The position numbers and the translations under genes are program-made. Of a DNA stretch of 64,000 nucleotides, positions 42,669 to 52,289 are shown one piece after another. The stretch is from Bacteroidaceae bacterium (GTDB taxonomy: Bacteria > Bacteroidota > Bacteroidia > Bacteroidales > Bacteroidaceae). The notes beneath the pieces were generated by a model. That model was not told the origin of the DNA and searched no databases. It saw nothing but the letters and a program-made list of their open reading frames with translations. Location of the stretch: positions 1 to 64,000 of the forward strand of contig JAFZVW010000013.1 of the NCBI GenBank assembly GCA_017617635.1. Reading direction: 5' to 3'. Positions within the stretch are counted from its first letter, which is position 1, and each line of letters starts with the position of its first letter.

Positions 42669-43223
42669 ATGATTTATTTTTTTCTTGCAACAGGCTTTGA
42701 GGATATCGAGATGATAGCCCCGTTGGATATAGTCCGTCGTGCCGGTATCGAGGCCCGGACAGTAAGTATTACCGGCGAGAAGGTTGTGACTTCTGCTCAT
42801 GGCGTCGGCTTCCTGGCAGATGCACTGCTTGAGGAGATTGATTTCAGTAAGGCAGATATGCTGGTATTGCCCGGCGGTCTGCCAGGTGCTGCCAACCTGG
42901 ATGCATGCCAGCCTCTGTGCGATGGTATAATGAAGCATTTCAGGGCAGGCAAGAAACTGGCTGCCATTTGTGCTGCTCCTATGGTTTATGGTCATTTGGG
43001 CATTCTGGATGGACTGAAGGCAACATGCTATCCTGGTTTTGAAACAGAACTGGCAGGTGCAGAATATACAGCGGCAGTTTGTCAGCAGGACGGACAGTTC
43101 ATAACGGCATGCGGCCCGGGTGCGGCTATGGAATTCGGCTATACAATCACCGAGGCTATGGGTAAGACTGTCGAGGCGGCAGGCTTACGCGAGGGTATGA
43201 TGTACAACAAGTTGTTCCGCTAA
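42669..43223 (+). CDS. DJ-1/PfpI family protein
   Basis: A 184-residue cytoplasmic protein of the DJ-1 group. The elbow motif LAAICAAPMVYG holds the reactive Cys near residue 102. The early Glu in FEDIEMIAPLDIV and the downstream HGVG segment also fit. Members act as glyoxalases, deglycases or stress chaperones. It is divergent from nadK and 28 bases upstream of recG, probably in one transcript. Confidence 0.9.
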   Translation: MIYFFLATGFEDIEMIAPLDIVRRAGIEARTVSITGEKVVTSAHGVGFLADALLEEIDFSKADMLVLPGGLPGAANLDACQPLCDGIMKHFRAGKKLAAICAAPMVYGHLGILDGLKATCYPGFETELAGAEYTAAVCQQDGQFITACGPGAAMEFGYTITEAMGKTVEAAGLREGMMYNKLFR

Positions 43224-43251
43224 GATTCGGAACTAAACAAAAGGGGAGTCT

Positions 43252-45363
43252 GTGGCAGATCTTTCTTCAGAATTGAAATTCCTTCCGGGAATCGGTCCCA
43301 AAAGGAGCGAGACACTGCGGCACGAACTGGGTTTGAAAACCTGGGAGGATTTGCTGTATTTCTTCCCTTACAAGCATATTGACCGAAGCCGTCTGTACAG
43401 GACATCTGAATTGACTACCGATATGCCTTTTGTGCAGATCAAGGGACAGTTTGCCAGTTTTGAGCAGATGGGAGAGGGGCGCAAGGCGCGTCTGGTCGGT
43501 CATTTTACAGACGGCAACGGATGGGTGGACTGTGTCTGGTTTGCGGGCATTAAATATATCCTGAGAACGGTAAAGCTGCACACAGATTATATAATATTCG
43601 GAAAACCAACAGTCTTCAACGGACGTATCAATATTGGGCACCCTGACATAGACCGTCCTGATACTCTGATGTTGGGAAAGATGAGTATGCAGCCCTATTA
43701 TCATACCAGTGAGCGTATGAAAAAGGAGGGGCTTACATCGCGCAGCATGGAAAAGTTCATGACCACGCTGTTCAAGACCTTGCATGCTGATTATGGCCCG
43801 ACCATGGGGATAAGGGAAACGCTGCCCATACATATAGTCAACCGTCTGCGTCTTGTGGATTTGCCTACTGCATTGCAGAATATCCATTATCCTCAGACGG
43901 CTGATGAACTGTCCTGGGCAAGCTACAGGCTGAAATTTGAAGAATTGTTCTATGTCCAGTTGGCAGTAATGCGCTATGCACGTTTCCGTCAGGGGACTAT
44001 TAAGGGGCACGTGTTCCGTCAGGTAGGAGCCTGTTTTAATGATTTCTACCATAATCGTATGCCATTCCAGCTGACGGAGGCTCAGAAGCGTGTGATACGC
44101 GAGATGCACCAGGATATGCAGAGTGGTCATCAGATGAATCGTCTGGTCCAGGGTGATGTGGGTAGCGGTAAGACTGTTGTTGCGCTGATGGCTATGCTCC
44201 TGGCTATAGGCAACGGCTATCAGTCATGCATTATGGCTCCGACCGAAATCCTGGCTGAACAGCATTTGTCTACCTTCCGGAATTTGCTCGGGGACATGGA
44301 TGTGCGTGTCGAGCTGTTGACCAGTGTCGTCCGTGGCAAGAAGCGACAGACTATTCTGCAGGACTTAAAGGATGGCAAGGTTAATATCCTGGTCGGGACA
44401 CATGCGGTGATTGAGGATAATGTACAGTTTAGTAATCTGGGTCTTGTCGTCATTGACGAGCAGCATCGCTTCGGTGTTGCCCAACGTGCACGCCTGTGGG
44501 ATAAGAACCATATACCGCCACATGTCATGGTGATGACGGCAACGCCGATCCCCCGGACTCTGGCGATGACGGTGTACGGTGACCTGGATGTTTCTGTGAT
44601 AGACCAGTTGCCGCCTGGACGTAAACCTGTAAAGACGACTCATGTGTATGATAATAATCCCGACATGCTGTATCGTGGTATCAACCAGCAGATTCAGCAG
44701 GGACGTCAGGTTTATATGGTGTATCCTTTGGTCAAGGAAAGCGAAAAACTGGATTTGCAGAATGTCGAGGAGGCGTATGTCCATTTGCAGAAAATATTTC
44801 CTGCCTATCGTATAAGCATGGTACATGGTCAGATGAAGCCACAGGACAAGGAGGCAGAGATGCAAAAGTTTGTCAATGGCGAAACGCAGATTCTGGTGGC
44901 GACGACTGTTATCGAGGTTGGTGTGAATGTCCCGAATGCATCGGTAATGGTCATACAGAATGCTGAGCGTTTCGGACTTTCCCAGCTGCATCAGTTGCGT
45001 GGCCGTGTGGGACGTGGTGCTGACCAGAGCTTTTGTGTGCTGGTTACCAAGTACGAATTGTCACGTGATACGAGGCGGCGTATTGATATTATGACGGAAA
45101 CTAATGACGGTTTTGAAATTGCTGAGGCTGATTTGCGTTTCCGTGGGCCAGGTGATCTGGAGGGTACCCAGCAGAGCGGTATGGCATTTGACTTGAAACT
45201 TGCAAATCTTGCACGTGACGGACAGATTGTCCAGCTTGCCCGCGATACTGCTGCGTGGATACTGGATAACGATCCGCAACTGTCCAATCCTGATAACGCA
45301 ATATTGTTGCAGCGTCTTCGCTATCTGAAGCGTGACGAAATGGACTGGAGTAATATAAGTTGA
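43252..45363 (+). CDS. recG: ATP-dependent DNA helicase RecG
   Basis: A 703-residue helicase that remodels stalled replication forks and branched recombination intermediates. The N-terminal wedge/OB region (~1-230) is followed by helicase motifs: I (QGDVGSGKTVVA), II (VIDEQHRFG, a DExH-type box), III (MTATPIPRTLA), IV-VI (VATTVIEVGVNVPNA, QLRGRVGRG). Translation starts at a GTG (43252) preceded by a clear GGGGAG ribosome site, which is unusual among its neighbours. A terminator follows the stop codon. Confidence 0.95.
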   Translation: MADLSSELKFLPGIGPKRSETLRHELGLKTWEDLLYFFPYKHIDRSRLYRTSELTTDMPFVQIKGQFASFEQMGEGRKARLVGHFTDGNGWVDCVWFAGIKYILRTVKLHTDYIIFGKPTVFNGRINIGHPDIDRPDTLMLGKMSMQPYYHTSERMKKEGLTSRSMEKFMTTLFKTLHADYGPTMGIRETLPIHIVNRLRLVDLPTALQNIHYPQTADELSWASYRLKFEELFYVQLAVMRYARFRQGTIKGHVFRQVGACFNDFYHNRMPFQLTEAQKRVIREMHQDMQSGHQMNRLVQGDVGSGKTVVALMAMLLAIGNGYQSCIMAPTEILAEQHLSTFRNLLGDMDVRVELLTSVVRGKKRQTILQDLKDGKVNILVGTHAVIEDNVQFSNLGLVVIDEQHRFGVAQRARLWDKNHIPPHVMVMTATPIPRTLAMTVYGDLDVSVIDQLPPGRKPVKTTHVYDNNPDMLYRGINQQIQQGRQVYMVYPLVKESEKLDLQNVEEAYVHLQKIFPAYRISMVHGQMKPQDKEAEMQKFVNGETQILVATTVIEVGVNVPNASVMVIQNAERFGLSQLHQLRGRVGRGADQSFCVLVTKYELSRDTRRRIDIMTETNDGFEIAEADLRFRGPGDLEGTQQSGMAFDLKLANLARDGQIVQLARDTAAWILDNDPQLSNPDNAILLQRLRYLKRDEMDWSNIS

Positions 45364-45369
45364 AGAATA

Positions 45370-45399
45370 AAAGCGCCCCGGGTAAGGGCGCTTTGTTGT
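45370..45399. terminator. terminator between recG and pepT
   Basis: AAAGCGCCC (45370-45378) pairs with GGGCGCTTT (45386-45394) around a 7-base loop. It sits in the 37-base gap between converging genes and can serve both. Confidence 0.8.
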
Positions 45400-45400
45400 G

Positions 45401-46639
45401 CTAGGCTTCTGCCGTAAGCCTGCATATTTCCACAATAGTCATCATTGCTTTTTCCATGCTTTGTACAGAAACGAATTCGTGCGGACCATGGAAATTGAGG
45501 CCTCCGGCAAAGATATTGGGGCAGGGTAGTCCTTTGAATGAAAGCTGTGCTCCGTCTGTTCCGCCCCGGATGGGAACAACCTTGCAGTGTCCGCATGTCA
45601 GTTCAATTGCCTTTTTTGCAATATCGGTGATGTGCTGTTTGTCGCGCAACTGACATTCCATGTTGTAATATGTATCCTTGATGTCTGCCAGTACTGTGCC
45701 CTGACCATATTTGCTGTTAATCCGTTCGGCTATGTCCAGCAGTGTTTTCTTGCGCGTCTCGAACATTTGCCTGTTGTGGTCACGGATAATGTAGCTGAGC
45801 GTGGCTTCCTCCACTCCTCCTGTTATGTTCATCAGGTGATAGAATCCCTGGTAGCCATCGGTCTTTTCCGGAACTTCGTTTTCCGGCATCTGCTGTGCAA
45901 ATTCGGTTGCAATCAGTATGGCGTTGCGCATCTTGTCCTTGGCATATCCGGGATGTACGCTCAAACCCTTGACGGTAACTTTTGCACTGGCAGCATTGAA
46001 GTTCTCGTATTCCAGTTCGCCTGCTTCACTTCCATCCATAGTGTATGCCCATTGACAGCCGAAGTGCTCAACGTCAAACAAGTGCGCACCGGCTCCGATT
46101 TCCTCGTCGGGATTAAAGGCAACCCGAATCTTGCCGTGCTTGATTTCAGGATGTGCCATCAGGTATGTCATCGCAGTCATGATTTCTGCAATGCCGGCTT
46201 TGTCATCTGCCCCCAGCAGCGTATGCCCGTCAGTGACAATCAGATCCTCGCCAACGTGACGCAGTAATTCAGGAAACTGGCGTACGCGGGTAACAATTTC
46301 ACCATTGCCTGTATCTTCGCATAGCACAATATCCTTGCCGTCATAGTTCTCAATCAGTCGAGGATGAATATCCTTGCCACTACAGTCGGGGCTGGTATCC
46401 ATGTGGGCAATGAACCCTATTACGGCTACATTATCGGTATTGGCCGGCAGTGTTGCATACACATATCCGTGCCGGTCCATGGTTACATCCTGCATGCCTA
46501 TAGCCTGCAGCTCATCGTGCAGATAATGTGCAAGAATCAACTGTTTGTCAGTGCTGGGACATATACCTTCGTTATCTTCACTTGACTGTGTGTCGTAGCT
46601 GATGTACTTTAGGAATCTGCCTGTCAGTTCGTTGTTCAT
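45401..46639 (-). CDS. pepT: peptidase T (tripeptide aminopeptidase)
   Basis: A 412-residue M20 family metallopeptidase that removes the N-terminal residue from tripeptides. The zinc-site motifs [22 protein letters not shown] and [14 protein letters not shown] are intact, as are the dimerisation-domain HPGYAKDKM and the final [10 protein letters not shown]. Length is normal. It is a single gene, divergent from dnaG with a shared promoter region. Confidence 0.95.
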   Translation of the reverse strand: MNNELTGRFLKYISYDTQSSEDNEGICPSTDKQLILAHYLHDELQAIGMQDVTMDRHGYVYATLPANTDNVAVIGFIAHMDTSPDCSGKDIHPRLIENYDGKDIVLCEDTGNGEIVTRVRQFPELLRHVGEDLIVTDGHTLLGADDKAGIAEIMTAMTYLMAHPEIKHGKIRVAFNPDEEIGAGAHLFDVEHFGCQWAYTMDGSEAGELEYENFNAASAKVTVKGLSVHPGYAKDKMRNAILIATEFAQQMPENEVPEKTDGYQGFYHLMNITGGVEEATLSYIIRDHNRQMFETRKKTLLDIAERINSKYGQGTVLADIKDTYYNMECQLRDKQHITDIAKKAIELTCGHCKVVPIRGGTDGAQLSFKGLPCPNIFAGGLNFHGPHEFVSVQSMEKAMMTIVEICRLTAEA

Positions 46640-46673
46640 GGCTTGTATTGTTTTTATTCTATGTATGTCGTAG

Positions 46674-46740
46674 CAAAGATAGGTAATTTTAATGGTTCGT
46701 CCAAATACTTTTGTCAGTTTGGAAATTTTTTATACCTTTG
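46674..46740. promoter_or_regulatory. divergent promoters of pepT and dnaG
   Basis: Minus strand: TTTG (46705-46702), 20-base spacer, TATCTTTG (46681-46674) toward pepT. Plus strand: TTTG (46710-46713), 19-base spacer, TACCTTTG (46733-46740) toward dnaG. Both match the consensus fully, and their -33 boxes are only four bases apart. The dnaG start codon lies seven bases after its -7 box. Confidence 0.8.
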
Positions 46741-46747
46741 TCATTGA

Positions 46748-48748
46748 ATGATAGACAACGCTACAAAGGAAAAGATATTGGAGGCTGCCGAAATCGTGGA
46801 TGTGGTTTCGGATTTCGTGACTCTGAAGAAGGCTGGTGCCAACTTCAAGGGCCTGTGCCCGTTTCATGATGAACGTACACCCAGTTTCATGGTGTCACCA
46901 TCCAAAAACTACTGCAAGTGTTTTGGTTGTGGCAAGGGAGGTAATCCCGTAAGTTTTATCATGGAGCATGAGCAGTTGTCCTATCCCGATGCCTTGCGCT
47001 ATTTGGCCAGGAAATACGGAATTCCTGTACAGGAGCGTGAGCTGACTCCGGAAGAAAAGGCTGCCGAGACTGAGCGTGACAGTATGTTTATACTGAACGA
47101 ATGGGCATTGAAATGGTTTCAGGAGCAAATGTACGAAACTCAGGATGGCCGTGCCGTTGGACTTGCATATTTCCGCCAGCGTGGATTCCGTGATGATATA
47201 GTGCGAAAGTTCCAGTTGGGTTTTTGTCCCAAGGGTAAGGATACAATGACCAAGGCTGCGCTGAAAGCCGGATATCGCGAGCAGTTCCTGGTTGCAACGG
47301 GTCTTTCGGTTAAGCGTGACGACGGCACTCTGTATGACCGTTATTGGGGGCGTGTAATATTCCCGTGGCATACAGTTGGGGGTAAGGTGGTCGGTTTTGG
47401 CGGCCGTGTGCTGGATGTAGCAACCAAGGGCGTTGCAGTCAAGTATCAGAACTCTCCTGAATCCAGTATTTACAGCAAGCGCAAGGAATTATACGGATTA
47501 TTCCAGGCCAAACAGGCGATAAACAAGCATGACCTTGTTTATATGGTGGAGGGCTATACGGATGTTATCTCCATGCATCAGTGCGGTATCGAGAACGTTG
47601 TAGCCAACAGTGGTACTGCGCTTACGAAGGAACAGATACATCTGCTGCATCGTTTTACGAATAACATTACGTTGATTTACGATGGTGACGAGGCCGGAAT
47701 CCATGCGGCACAGCGTGGTACGGATATGTTGTTGGCAGCAGGAATGAATGTACGTATCCTGCTTTTGCCTGATGGTGATGATCCGGACAGTTTTGCCCGT
47801 AAACATCAGGCGGTCGAGTTTCGTGAATATGTTCAGCAGCATCAGGTGGATTTCCTGCATTTCAAAACTGAATTGCTTTTGGAGAAGGCGCAGGGTGATC
47901 CTCATAAACTAAGTGAACTTATAAACGATATCGTCGCAAGTATATCTGTCATTCCCGATGAAATTACACGTACTATATATGTTACTCAGACAGCGCAGAC
48001 AATGCGAATGGATGAGAATCTGATAAAGCGTGCTGTTTCGCGCCAGATTTCCAAAATCCGTGAGGAAGAACATAAACGTCGCGTTGGGAAAATGCAGGAT
48101 TCTGAGGGCGTAAATGCCTCGGACACGGCGACTCTACCAGCTGAGGACAGCAGACAAGAGGTTAAGGTGGAGCCCAAACAAGCTGTAGCTGCGGTATCAG
48201 ATTCTGATGCTGCAACCAATGGCATTGAAATGTTATTGGCACAGCTTATTGTCCGCTATGGCGAACGAAAGGTTTGCGAGGTTGAGGATGAGAATGGTGA
48301 AAAACGCCAGTTGTCTGTCGTTGAGTTTATATTCCATTCGCTGGTTCAAGACGGTTTGGCGTTGCGTAATGCCAATGCATCGTTAATAATGGATGAGGCG
48401 ATAAGGCATATCAATGATAATGGCTTTATTGCTGAGCAGTATTTCCTGAATCATGAAAATCCGGGACTGTCGCAATTGGCATCACGCCTAAGTCTGGACC
48501 GTGAGCAACTGAGTGTTTATCACGGTAAGGATACAATACATGACGAGGAGCGACTGATGGATACTACCAGTCATATCCTTGCAGATTTGAAGCTCAGTAT
48601 TGTCCGACGTGACATCAAGAGTGTCATGAAACAGATGAAGGATTCATCTATATCAAAGGAACAACGTGTACAGGTCCTGATTAAATTCAAGGAATTGAAG
48701 GAGGCAGAGGCTCGCCTTGCCAAGGAAGCCGGTGACCGTGTACTGTGA
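46748..48748 (+). CDS. dnaG: DNA primase
   Basis: A 666-residue enzyme that makes RNA primers at the replication fork. The zinc-binding domain has C37-x2-H40 and C58-x2-C61. The catalytic core includes YMVEGYTDVISM and DGDEAGIHAAQR of the TOPRIM fold (~260-345). The C-terminal ~200 residues form the divergent helicase-binding domain. The promoter at 46710-46740 predicts transcription to start within about four bases of the ATG, so the mRNA is probably leaderless. The N-terminus MIDNATKEKI fits known DnaG starts, so a later start is unlikely. Confidence 0.95.
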   Translation: MIDNATKEKILEAAEIVDVVSDFVTLKKAGANFKGLCPFHDERTPSFMVSPSKNYCKCFGCGKGGNPVSFIMEHEQLSYPDALRYLARKYGIPVQERELTPEEKAAETERDSMFILNEWALKWFQEQMYETQDGRAVGLAYFRQRGFRDDIVRKFQLGFCPKGKDTMTKAALKAGYREQFLVATGLSVKRDDGTLYDRYWGRVIFPWHTVGGKVVGFGGRVLDVATKGVAVKYQNSPESSIYSKRKELYGLFQAKQAINKHDLVYMVEGYTDVISMHQCGIENVVANSGTALTKEQIHLLHRFTNNITLIYDGDEAGIHAAQRGTDMLLAAGMNVRILLLPDGDDPDSFARKHQAVEFREYVQQHQVDFLHFKTELLLEKAQGDPHKLSELINDIVASISVIPDEITRTIYVTQTAQTMRMDENLIKRAVSRQISKIREEEHKRRVGKMQDSEGVNASDTATLPAEDSRQEVKVEPKQAVAAVSDSDAATNGIEMLLAQLIVRYGERKVCEVEDENGEKRQLSVVEFIFHSLVQDGLALRNANASLIMDEAIRHINDNGFIAEQYFLNHENPGLSQLASRLSLDREQLSVYHGKDTIHDEERLMDTTSHILADLKLSIVRRDIKSVMKQMKDSSISKEQRVQVLIKFKELKEAEARLAKEAGDRVL

Positions 48749-48757
48749 TTTGTAACC

Positions 48758-49354
48758 TTATTTGATAAGGCTTAGGAATTCCTCGCGTGTCTTTGCCTGG
48801 TTAAAAGCCCCGGAGAAATCACTTGTGGTGGTAATACTGCCTTGTTTTTGTACACCGCGCATCTGCATGCACATGTGCTGGGCTTCAATAACAACCATTA
48901 CGCCCATGGGATGCAGTGCTTCCTGAATGGCTTCGCGTATCTGTTTTGTCATACGCTCCTGTATCTGCAGACGATGGCTGAAAACATCTACAACGCGTGC
49001 CAGTTTGCTCAGACCAGTAACCTCGCCATTGGGGATATACGCAATGTGGACCGTTCCGTAAAATGGAAGCATATGGTGTTCGCACAGGGAATAGAAATTG
49101 ATATCCTTGACGATGACCATCTGGTTATAGCCTTCTTCGTGGAACTTGGCACTGTTCAGTATTTCGATAGGATCCTGTGTGTAGCCTCGTGTCAGTCGTT
49201 CCATGGCGCGTGCTACGCGTAATGGAGTCTTTATCAGTCCTTCACGTTTGGGATCTTCACCTAGCAACTGTAGTATCCGATACACTGACGATTGAATCTC
49301 CGTCAATGCCGATTCCGGTAGAGTCTGACTGTTCAGGTCTGTGTTCTTGCTCAT
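48758..49354 (-). CDS. folE: GTP cyclohydrolase I
   Basis: A 198-residue enzyme that opens the GTP imidazole ring at the first step of folate or pterin synthesis. The zinc-site motif [11 protein letters not shown] and the later [11 protein letters not shown]ys are intact. The ATG at 49354 is the best start; a GTG at 49390 is also in frame. Either choice overlaps the 3' end of the SPOR gene by 98 bases or more in another frame. It is the last gene of the DUF1599-DoxX-tpiA-SPOR-folE unit. Confidence 0.93.
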   Translation of the reverse strand: MSKNTDLNSQTLPESALTEIQSSVYRILQLLGEDPKREGLIKTPLRVARAMERLTRGYTQDPIEILNSAKFHEEGYNQMVIVKDINFYSLCEHHMLPFYGTVHIAYIPNGEVTGLSKLARVVDVFSHRLQIQERMTKQIREAIQEALHPMGVMVVIEAQHMCMQMRGVQKQGSITTTSDFSGAFNQAKTREEFLSLIK

Positions 49355-49733
49355 CCTTGATTTTCTCGTCTTCGTAGATGTTAATGACACTCTTTATAAT
49401 GGCAGCCTTTGGAAACCTGCCGCTGCGACGCATTTGCCTTAGTAATTCCTCAGCATCCTCGCGCTTCTGGAAATCGCCGATGCGACATGTCCAATGAGGT
49501 GACTTGAAGTGTGTATAGACGGTATGTTCGCTATACCAGATGCGTGCGCGATTGCCCAGAGTCTGTGCCTCGATTTTGTCGTTGTGTGTGTTGCCTCCTG
49601 AAAACACTTGAATGCGCCATCCGTCTATACGTAGGCGTTTACGCGGCATTCTCTGCTGGGCATCAATGGTGGCACTGGCTGCAAATGCAAGAACCAGTGC
49701 CATAATGATGCTGTAGATGAATGTGTGCTTCAT
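49257..49733 (-). CDS. exported SPOR-domain protein
   Basis: A 158-residue protein with a signal peptide ending IDAQ (ATG at 49733). The SPOR domain covers about residues 35-115 ([38 protein letters not shown]). SPOR domains bind peptidoglycan lacking stem peptides at division sites. The last ~38 residues are acidic and Ser/Asp-rich, and their codons overlap the folE 5' end by 98 bases, so this tail may be poorly constrained. Confidence 0.85.
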   Translation of the reverse strand: MKHTFIYSIIMALVLAFAASATIDAQQRMPRKRLRIDGWRIQVFSGGNTHNDKIEAQTLGNRARIWYSEHTVYTHFKSPHWTCRIGDFQKREDAEELLRQMRRSGRFPKAAIIKSVINIYEDEKIKDEQEHRPEQSDSTGIGIDGDSIVSVSDTTVAR

Positions 49734-49743
49734 CGCTTTGAAA

Positions 49744-50502
49744 TTATTTCCAGGCGTCGATGATTGCCTTGAAGTCTGCAGCCTTAAGTGAAGCACCGCC
49801 AATCAGACCACCATCGATATCTTCCTTGCCGAATAACTCAGGTGCGTTGCTGCCCTTGCACGATCCTCCATAAAGGATAGATGTCTCGTCAGCTACTTCC
49901 TTGCCGTAGACATCTGCTACGCAAGAGCGGATGTAAGCGTGGATTTCCTCAGCCTGCTCTGCAGTGGCGGTCTTGCCGGTACCGATGGCCCAGATTGGCT
50001 CGTATGCTATAACAATGCTCTTCCACTGCTCTGCTGTCAGGTGGAATACACTGCCTGCAAGTTCAGCCTTACATACAGCCTCCTGCTCATTTGCCTCGCG
50101 CTGCTCAAGAGACTCTCCGATACAGAAGATAACCTTCAATCCGTTAGCCAAGGCCAGATCAACCTTCTCCTTTAAAATCTCCGGGGTCTCATTGTAATAC
50201 TCGCGACGTTCGCTATGTCCCAGAATTACATACTCGGCGCCTGTTGACTTAACCATTTCAGCGCTTACCTCGCCTGTGTATGCACCGCTTGCCTTGTTTG
50301 CACAGTTCTCGGCAGAAACAGCAATGACGCTATCCTTCAGAAGTTCGCTAACAGTAGCAAGGTGTATGAATGGAGTGCCTATGATTACATCACAGTTTGG
50401 CTTTTCGGCAGCCAGAATCTCTTTCAACTCAGTAGCCAAGGCTACGCCTTCCTGCAGGTTTTTGTTCATCTTCCAGTTACCTGCAACAATGTGCTTTCTC
50501 AT
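49744..50502 (-). CDS. tpiA: triosephosphate isomerase
   Basis: From the ATG at 50502 this encodes a normal 252-residue isomerase that interconverts dihydroxyacetone phosphate and glyceraldehyde 3-phosphate. Lys11 (GNWKMN), His in ILGHSERR and the catalytic Glu in [11 protein letters not shown] are intact. The A-rich stretch before this ATG looks like a normal leader. Yet the upstream DoxX/MauE-like frame runs into it without a stop, so the enzyme may be made separately, as a membrane-anchored fusion, or both. Confidence 0.93.
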   Translation of the reverse strand: MRKHIVAGNWKMNKNLQEGVALATELKEILAAEKPNCDVIIGTPFIHLATVSELLKDSVIAVSAENCANKASGAYTGEVSAEMVKSTGAEYVILGHSERREYYNETPEILKEKVDLALANGLKVIFCIGESLEQREANEQEAVCKAELAGSVFHLTAEQWKSIVIAYEPIWAIGTGKTATAEQAEEIHAYIRSCVADVYGKEVADETSILYGGSCKGSNAPELFGKEDIDGGLIGGASLKAADFKAIIDAWK

Positions 50503-51663
50503 TTTATTTGTTTTTAATGGTTTGTGAATTATGTTTCGTTTTTTTCTGTATAATGACCAAATAGAATCAAGTAATGTGAGTATTAGCAGTGGTATGACGT
50601 ACAAACTGAACAATGACATTACATGCTGATGCATGGTTTCCTGTTTCTGGTGTGCCCACTCAAGTTCCTCAACCGGTGCACTTAGTTCTTTGTCACCCGG
50701 TAACTGGGATGACGCCCATTTGCCTTCTACTGTACTTCCATTTAACAGAATCAGTCCCGGGTTACTGCGTATTGCAGTCTTAAGGGCTGTCTCGTCGGCT
50801 TGGCAGAAAGGATATTCGGCTCCAGTGATGTCACACCAGTGTGTTATTCCCTCGTGGTCGCTTCCTGTCAAGCAGATTAGCATGTAGTGGTTGGTCTTAC
50901 AGTAATCTGTCAATTCGGCCAACAGGTCCATTACTCCGTCGTCGGCAACTTCCAGTCGTGGTGCTATTAACAGGAATTTCCATCCAGGTGTTGCTATTAT
51001 ACTGTCAGTAATATCCTGTCCGGTCTTTGTGTCCAACAGCATAAGGTCGGATATGGGCGGTACCGTGCCGTCTTCCTTCCATGCCATTTGCTCAGCCAGA
51101 TCTGCGCCTGCGTGATATGGGCGAAAGTCTATTATTGGCAGCGTATATATGGTATAGCCCGCTAGCAGGAATCCAAAGAGCCAACTGTACAATGCCACAA
51201 GCCACTGGCTGTGCTGACTGATGAGCCTTGTTTCCAGATGATGCCATTTCCACAGAATGAGAGCAAATAACAGCAGAACTGTGTTTTTGCCGAATGTCTG
51301 CCAGTTGGTCAGTTGTATTGCATCGCCAAAACAGCCGCAGTCATGTACAGGATTGGTTATTGCAAGATACAGTGACCATGGTGTGAAGAACAACATCATC
51401 AACAGAACTATACGTGATGTCCATTTCCTGCGTATGCCGAACAGCAGATATATGCCCAAACTGAATTCCAGTAGTGCAAGGGCAACTCCTAATACCAGGG
51501 GCATGTAGATTGGCAGGCTATTGCTGTAGCCAAGGGCTGCAACATAATCCTGTATCTTGTATTCGGTGCCTCGCGGGTCGATGATCTTGACTGTACCGGA
51601 AAATACCAACACTGCTCCCATCAGGATACGGCAAATGTTGACGACCATAACCTTTAGACGCAT
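49744..51663 (-). CDS. DoxX/MauE-like membrane protein in frame with triosephosphate isomerase
   Basis: The open frame from ATG 51663 encodes about 387 residues of a membrane protein, then continues straight into TpiA, giving 639 residues. The membrane part has four DoxX/MauE-like helices (~10-145, with CGCFG near residue 110), a thioredoxin-like extracytoplasmic segment without a CxxC (~205-330) and a final helix (~345-370) that returns the chain to the cytoplasm. It resembles the BT_3928 family. From memory, other Bacteroidales encode this protein and TpiA as neighbouring separate genes in the same order. The linker [12 protein letters not shown] reads like translated leader DNA, which suggests a lost stop codon. 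A GTG at 51684 is an alternative start. Confidence 0.75.
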   Translation of the reverse strand: MRLKVMVVNICRILMGAVLVFSGTVKIIDPRGTEYKIQDYVAALGYSNSLPIYMPLVLGVALALLEFSLGIYLLFGIRRKWTSRIVLLMMLFFTPWSLYLAITNPVHDCGCFGDAIQLTNWQTFGKNTVLLLFALILWKWHHLETRLISQHSQWLVALYSWLFGFLLAGYTIYTLPIIDFRPYHAGADLAEQMAWKEDGTVPPISDLMLLDTKTGQDITDSIIATPGWKFLLIAPRLEVADDGVMDLLAELTDYCKTNHYMLICLTGSDHEGITHWCDITGAEYPFCQADETALKTAIRSNPGLILLNGSTVEGKWASSQLPGDKELSAPVEELEWAHQKQETMHQHVMSLFSLYVIPLLILTLLDSIWSLYRKKRNIIHKPLKTNKMRKHIVAGNWKMNKNLQEGVALATELKEILAAEKPNCDVIIGTPFIHLATVSELLKDSVIAVSAENCANKASGAYTGEVSAEMVKSTGAEYVILGHSERREYYNETPEILKEKVDLALANGLKVIFCIGESLEQREANEQEAVCKAELAGSVFHLTAEQWKSIVIAYEPIWAIGTGKTATAEQAEEIHAYIRSCVADVYGKEVADETSILYGGSCKGSNAPELFGKEDIDGGLIGGASLKAADFKAIIDAWK

Positions 51664-51676
51664 GGTATACTGGGCT

Positions 51677-52219
51677 TTACTCACCGAAGGTCAGTTTTAT
51701 AAGACCGAAAACAGCATAGTTCATCATATCCATATAGTTTGCATCTATACCTTCGGATACGAGCGTCTCTCCGCCGAGGGACTCTATCTGTTTTGTGCGG
51801 AATATTTTCATGAGAATGAGGTCTGTATAGCTGGATATGCGCATAGAACGCCAGGCCTCGTCATAGTCGTGGTTCTTGCGGAGCATGAGTTGCAGTGCCT
51901 CTGTTGCATAGTGGTCATAAGCCTCAAGTGCTTCTTCTGGTGTCATATCATCTGCAACATCAGAAACCCCAAGTTCCAGTTGAATTAGACCCACTATAGC
52001 GTAGTTGACAATGGCAATAAACTCTGGACGGATGCCTTCATCCACCAGAGCTTCCTTCTTCATCTCAATAGAACGGATACGATTAGCCTTGATATATATC
52101 TGGTCAGTAATGGACTGTGGCCTCATTATACGCCAGGCTGCTCCGTAGTCGTGAAGTTTCTTGGAGAAGAGTGTGCGGCACTCGTCCATTATCTTCTCAA
52201 ATTGCTCGCGCGTTTCCAT
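51677..52219 (-). CDS. DUF1599 protein (internally duplicated)
   Basis: A 180-residue cytoplasmic protein of the Bacteroidales DUF1599 type. It is made of two similar halves: [20 protein letters not shown] with [11 protein letters not shown], and [20 protein letters not shown] with [11 protein letters not shown]. The family is associated by others with nucleotide-related functions, but its reaction is not established. The stop is 13 bases before the DoxX-like ATG. It heads the tpiA-folE unit. Confidence 0.8.
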   Translation of the reverse strand: METREQFEKIMDECRTLFSKKLHDYGAAWRIMRPQSITDQIYIKANRIRSIEMKKEALVDEGIRPEFIAIVNYAIVGLIQLELGVSDVADDMTPEEALEAYDHYATEALQLMLRKNHDYDEAWRSMRISSYTDLILMKIFRTKQIESLGGETLVSEGIDANYMDMMNYAVFGLIKLTFGE

Positions 52220-52239
52220 TATATATTATATAATAGCAA

Positions 52240-52265
52240 AACCGGCTCCCGGCCGGGAACCGGTT
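52240..52265 (-). terminator. terminator after the M23 peptidase gene
   Basis: AACCGG-x-CCCGG and CCGGG-x-CCGGTT form a near-perfect 13-base inverted repeat, and on the minus strand it leads into TTTTGCTATT. It lies between the M23 gene and the DUF1599 gene. Confidence 0.65.
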
Positions 52266-52289
52266 CTGTATCTCGTATTTTTGCTTGGT

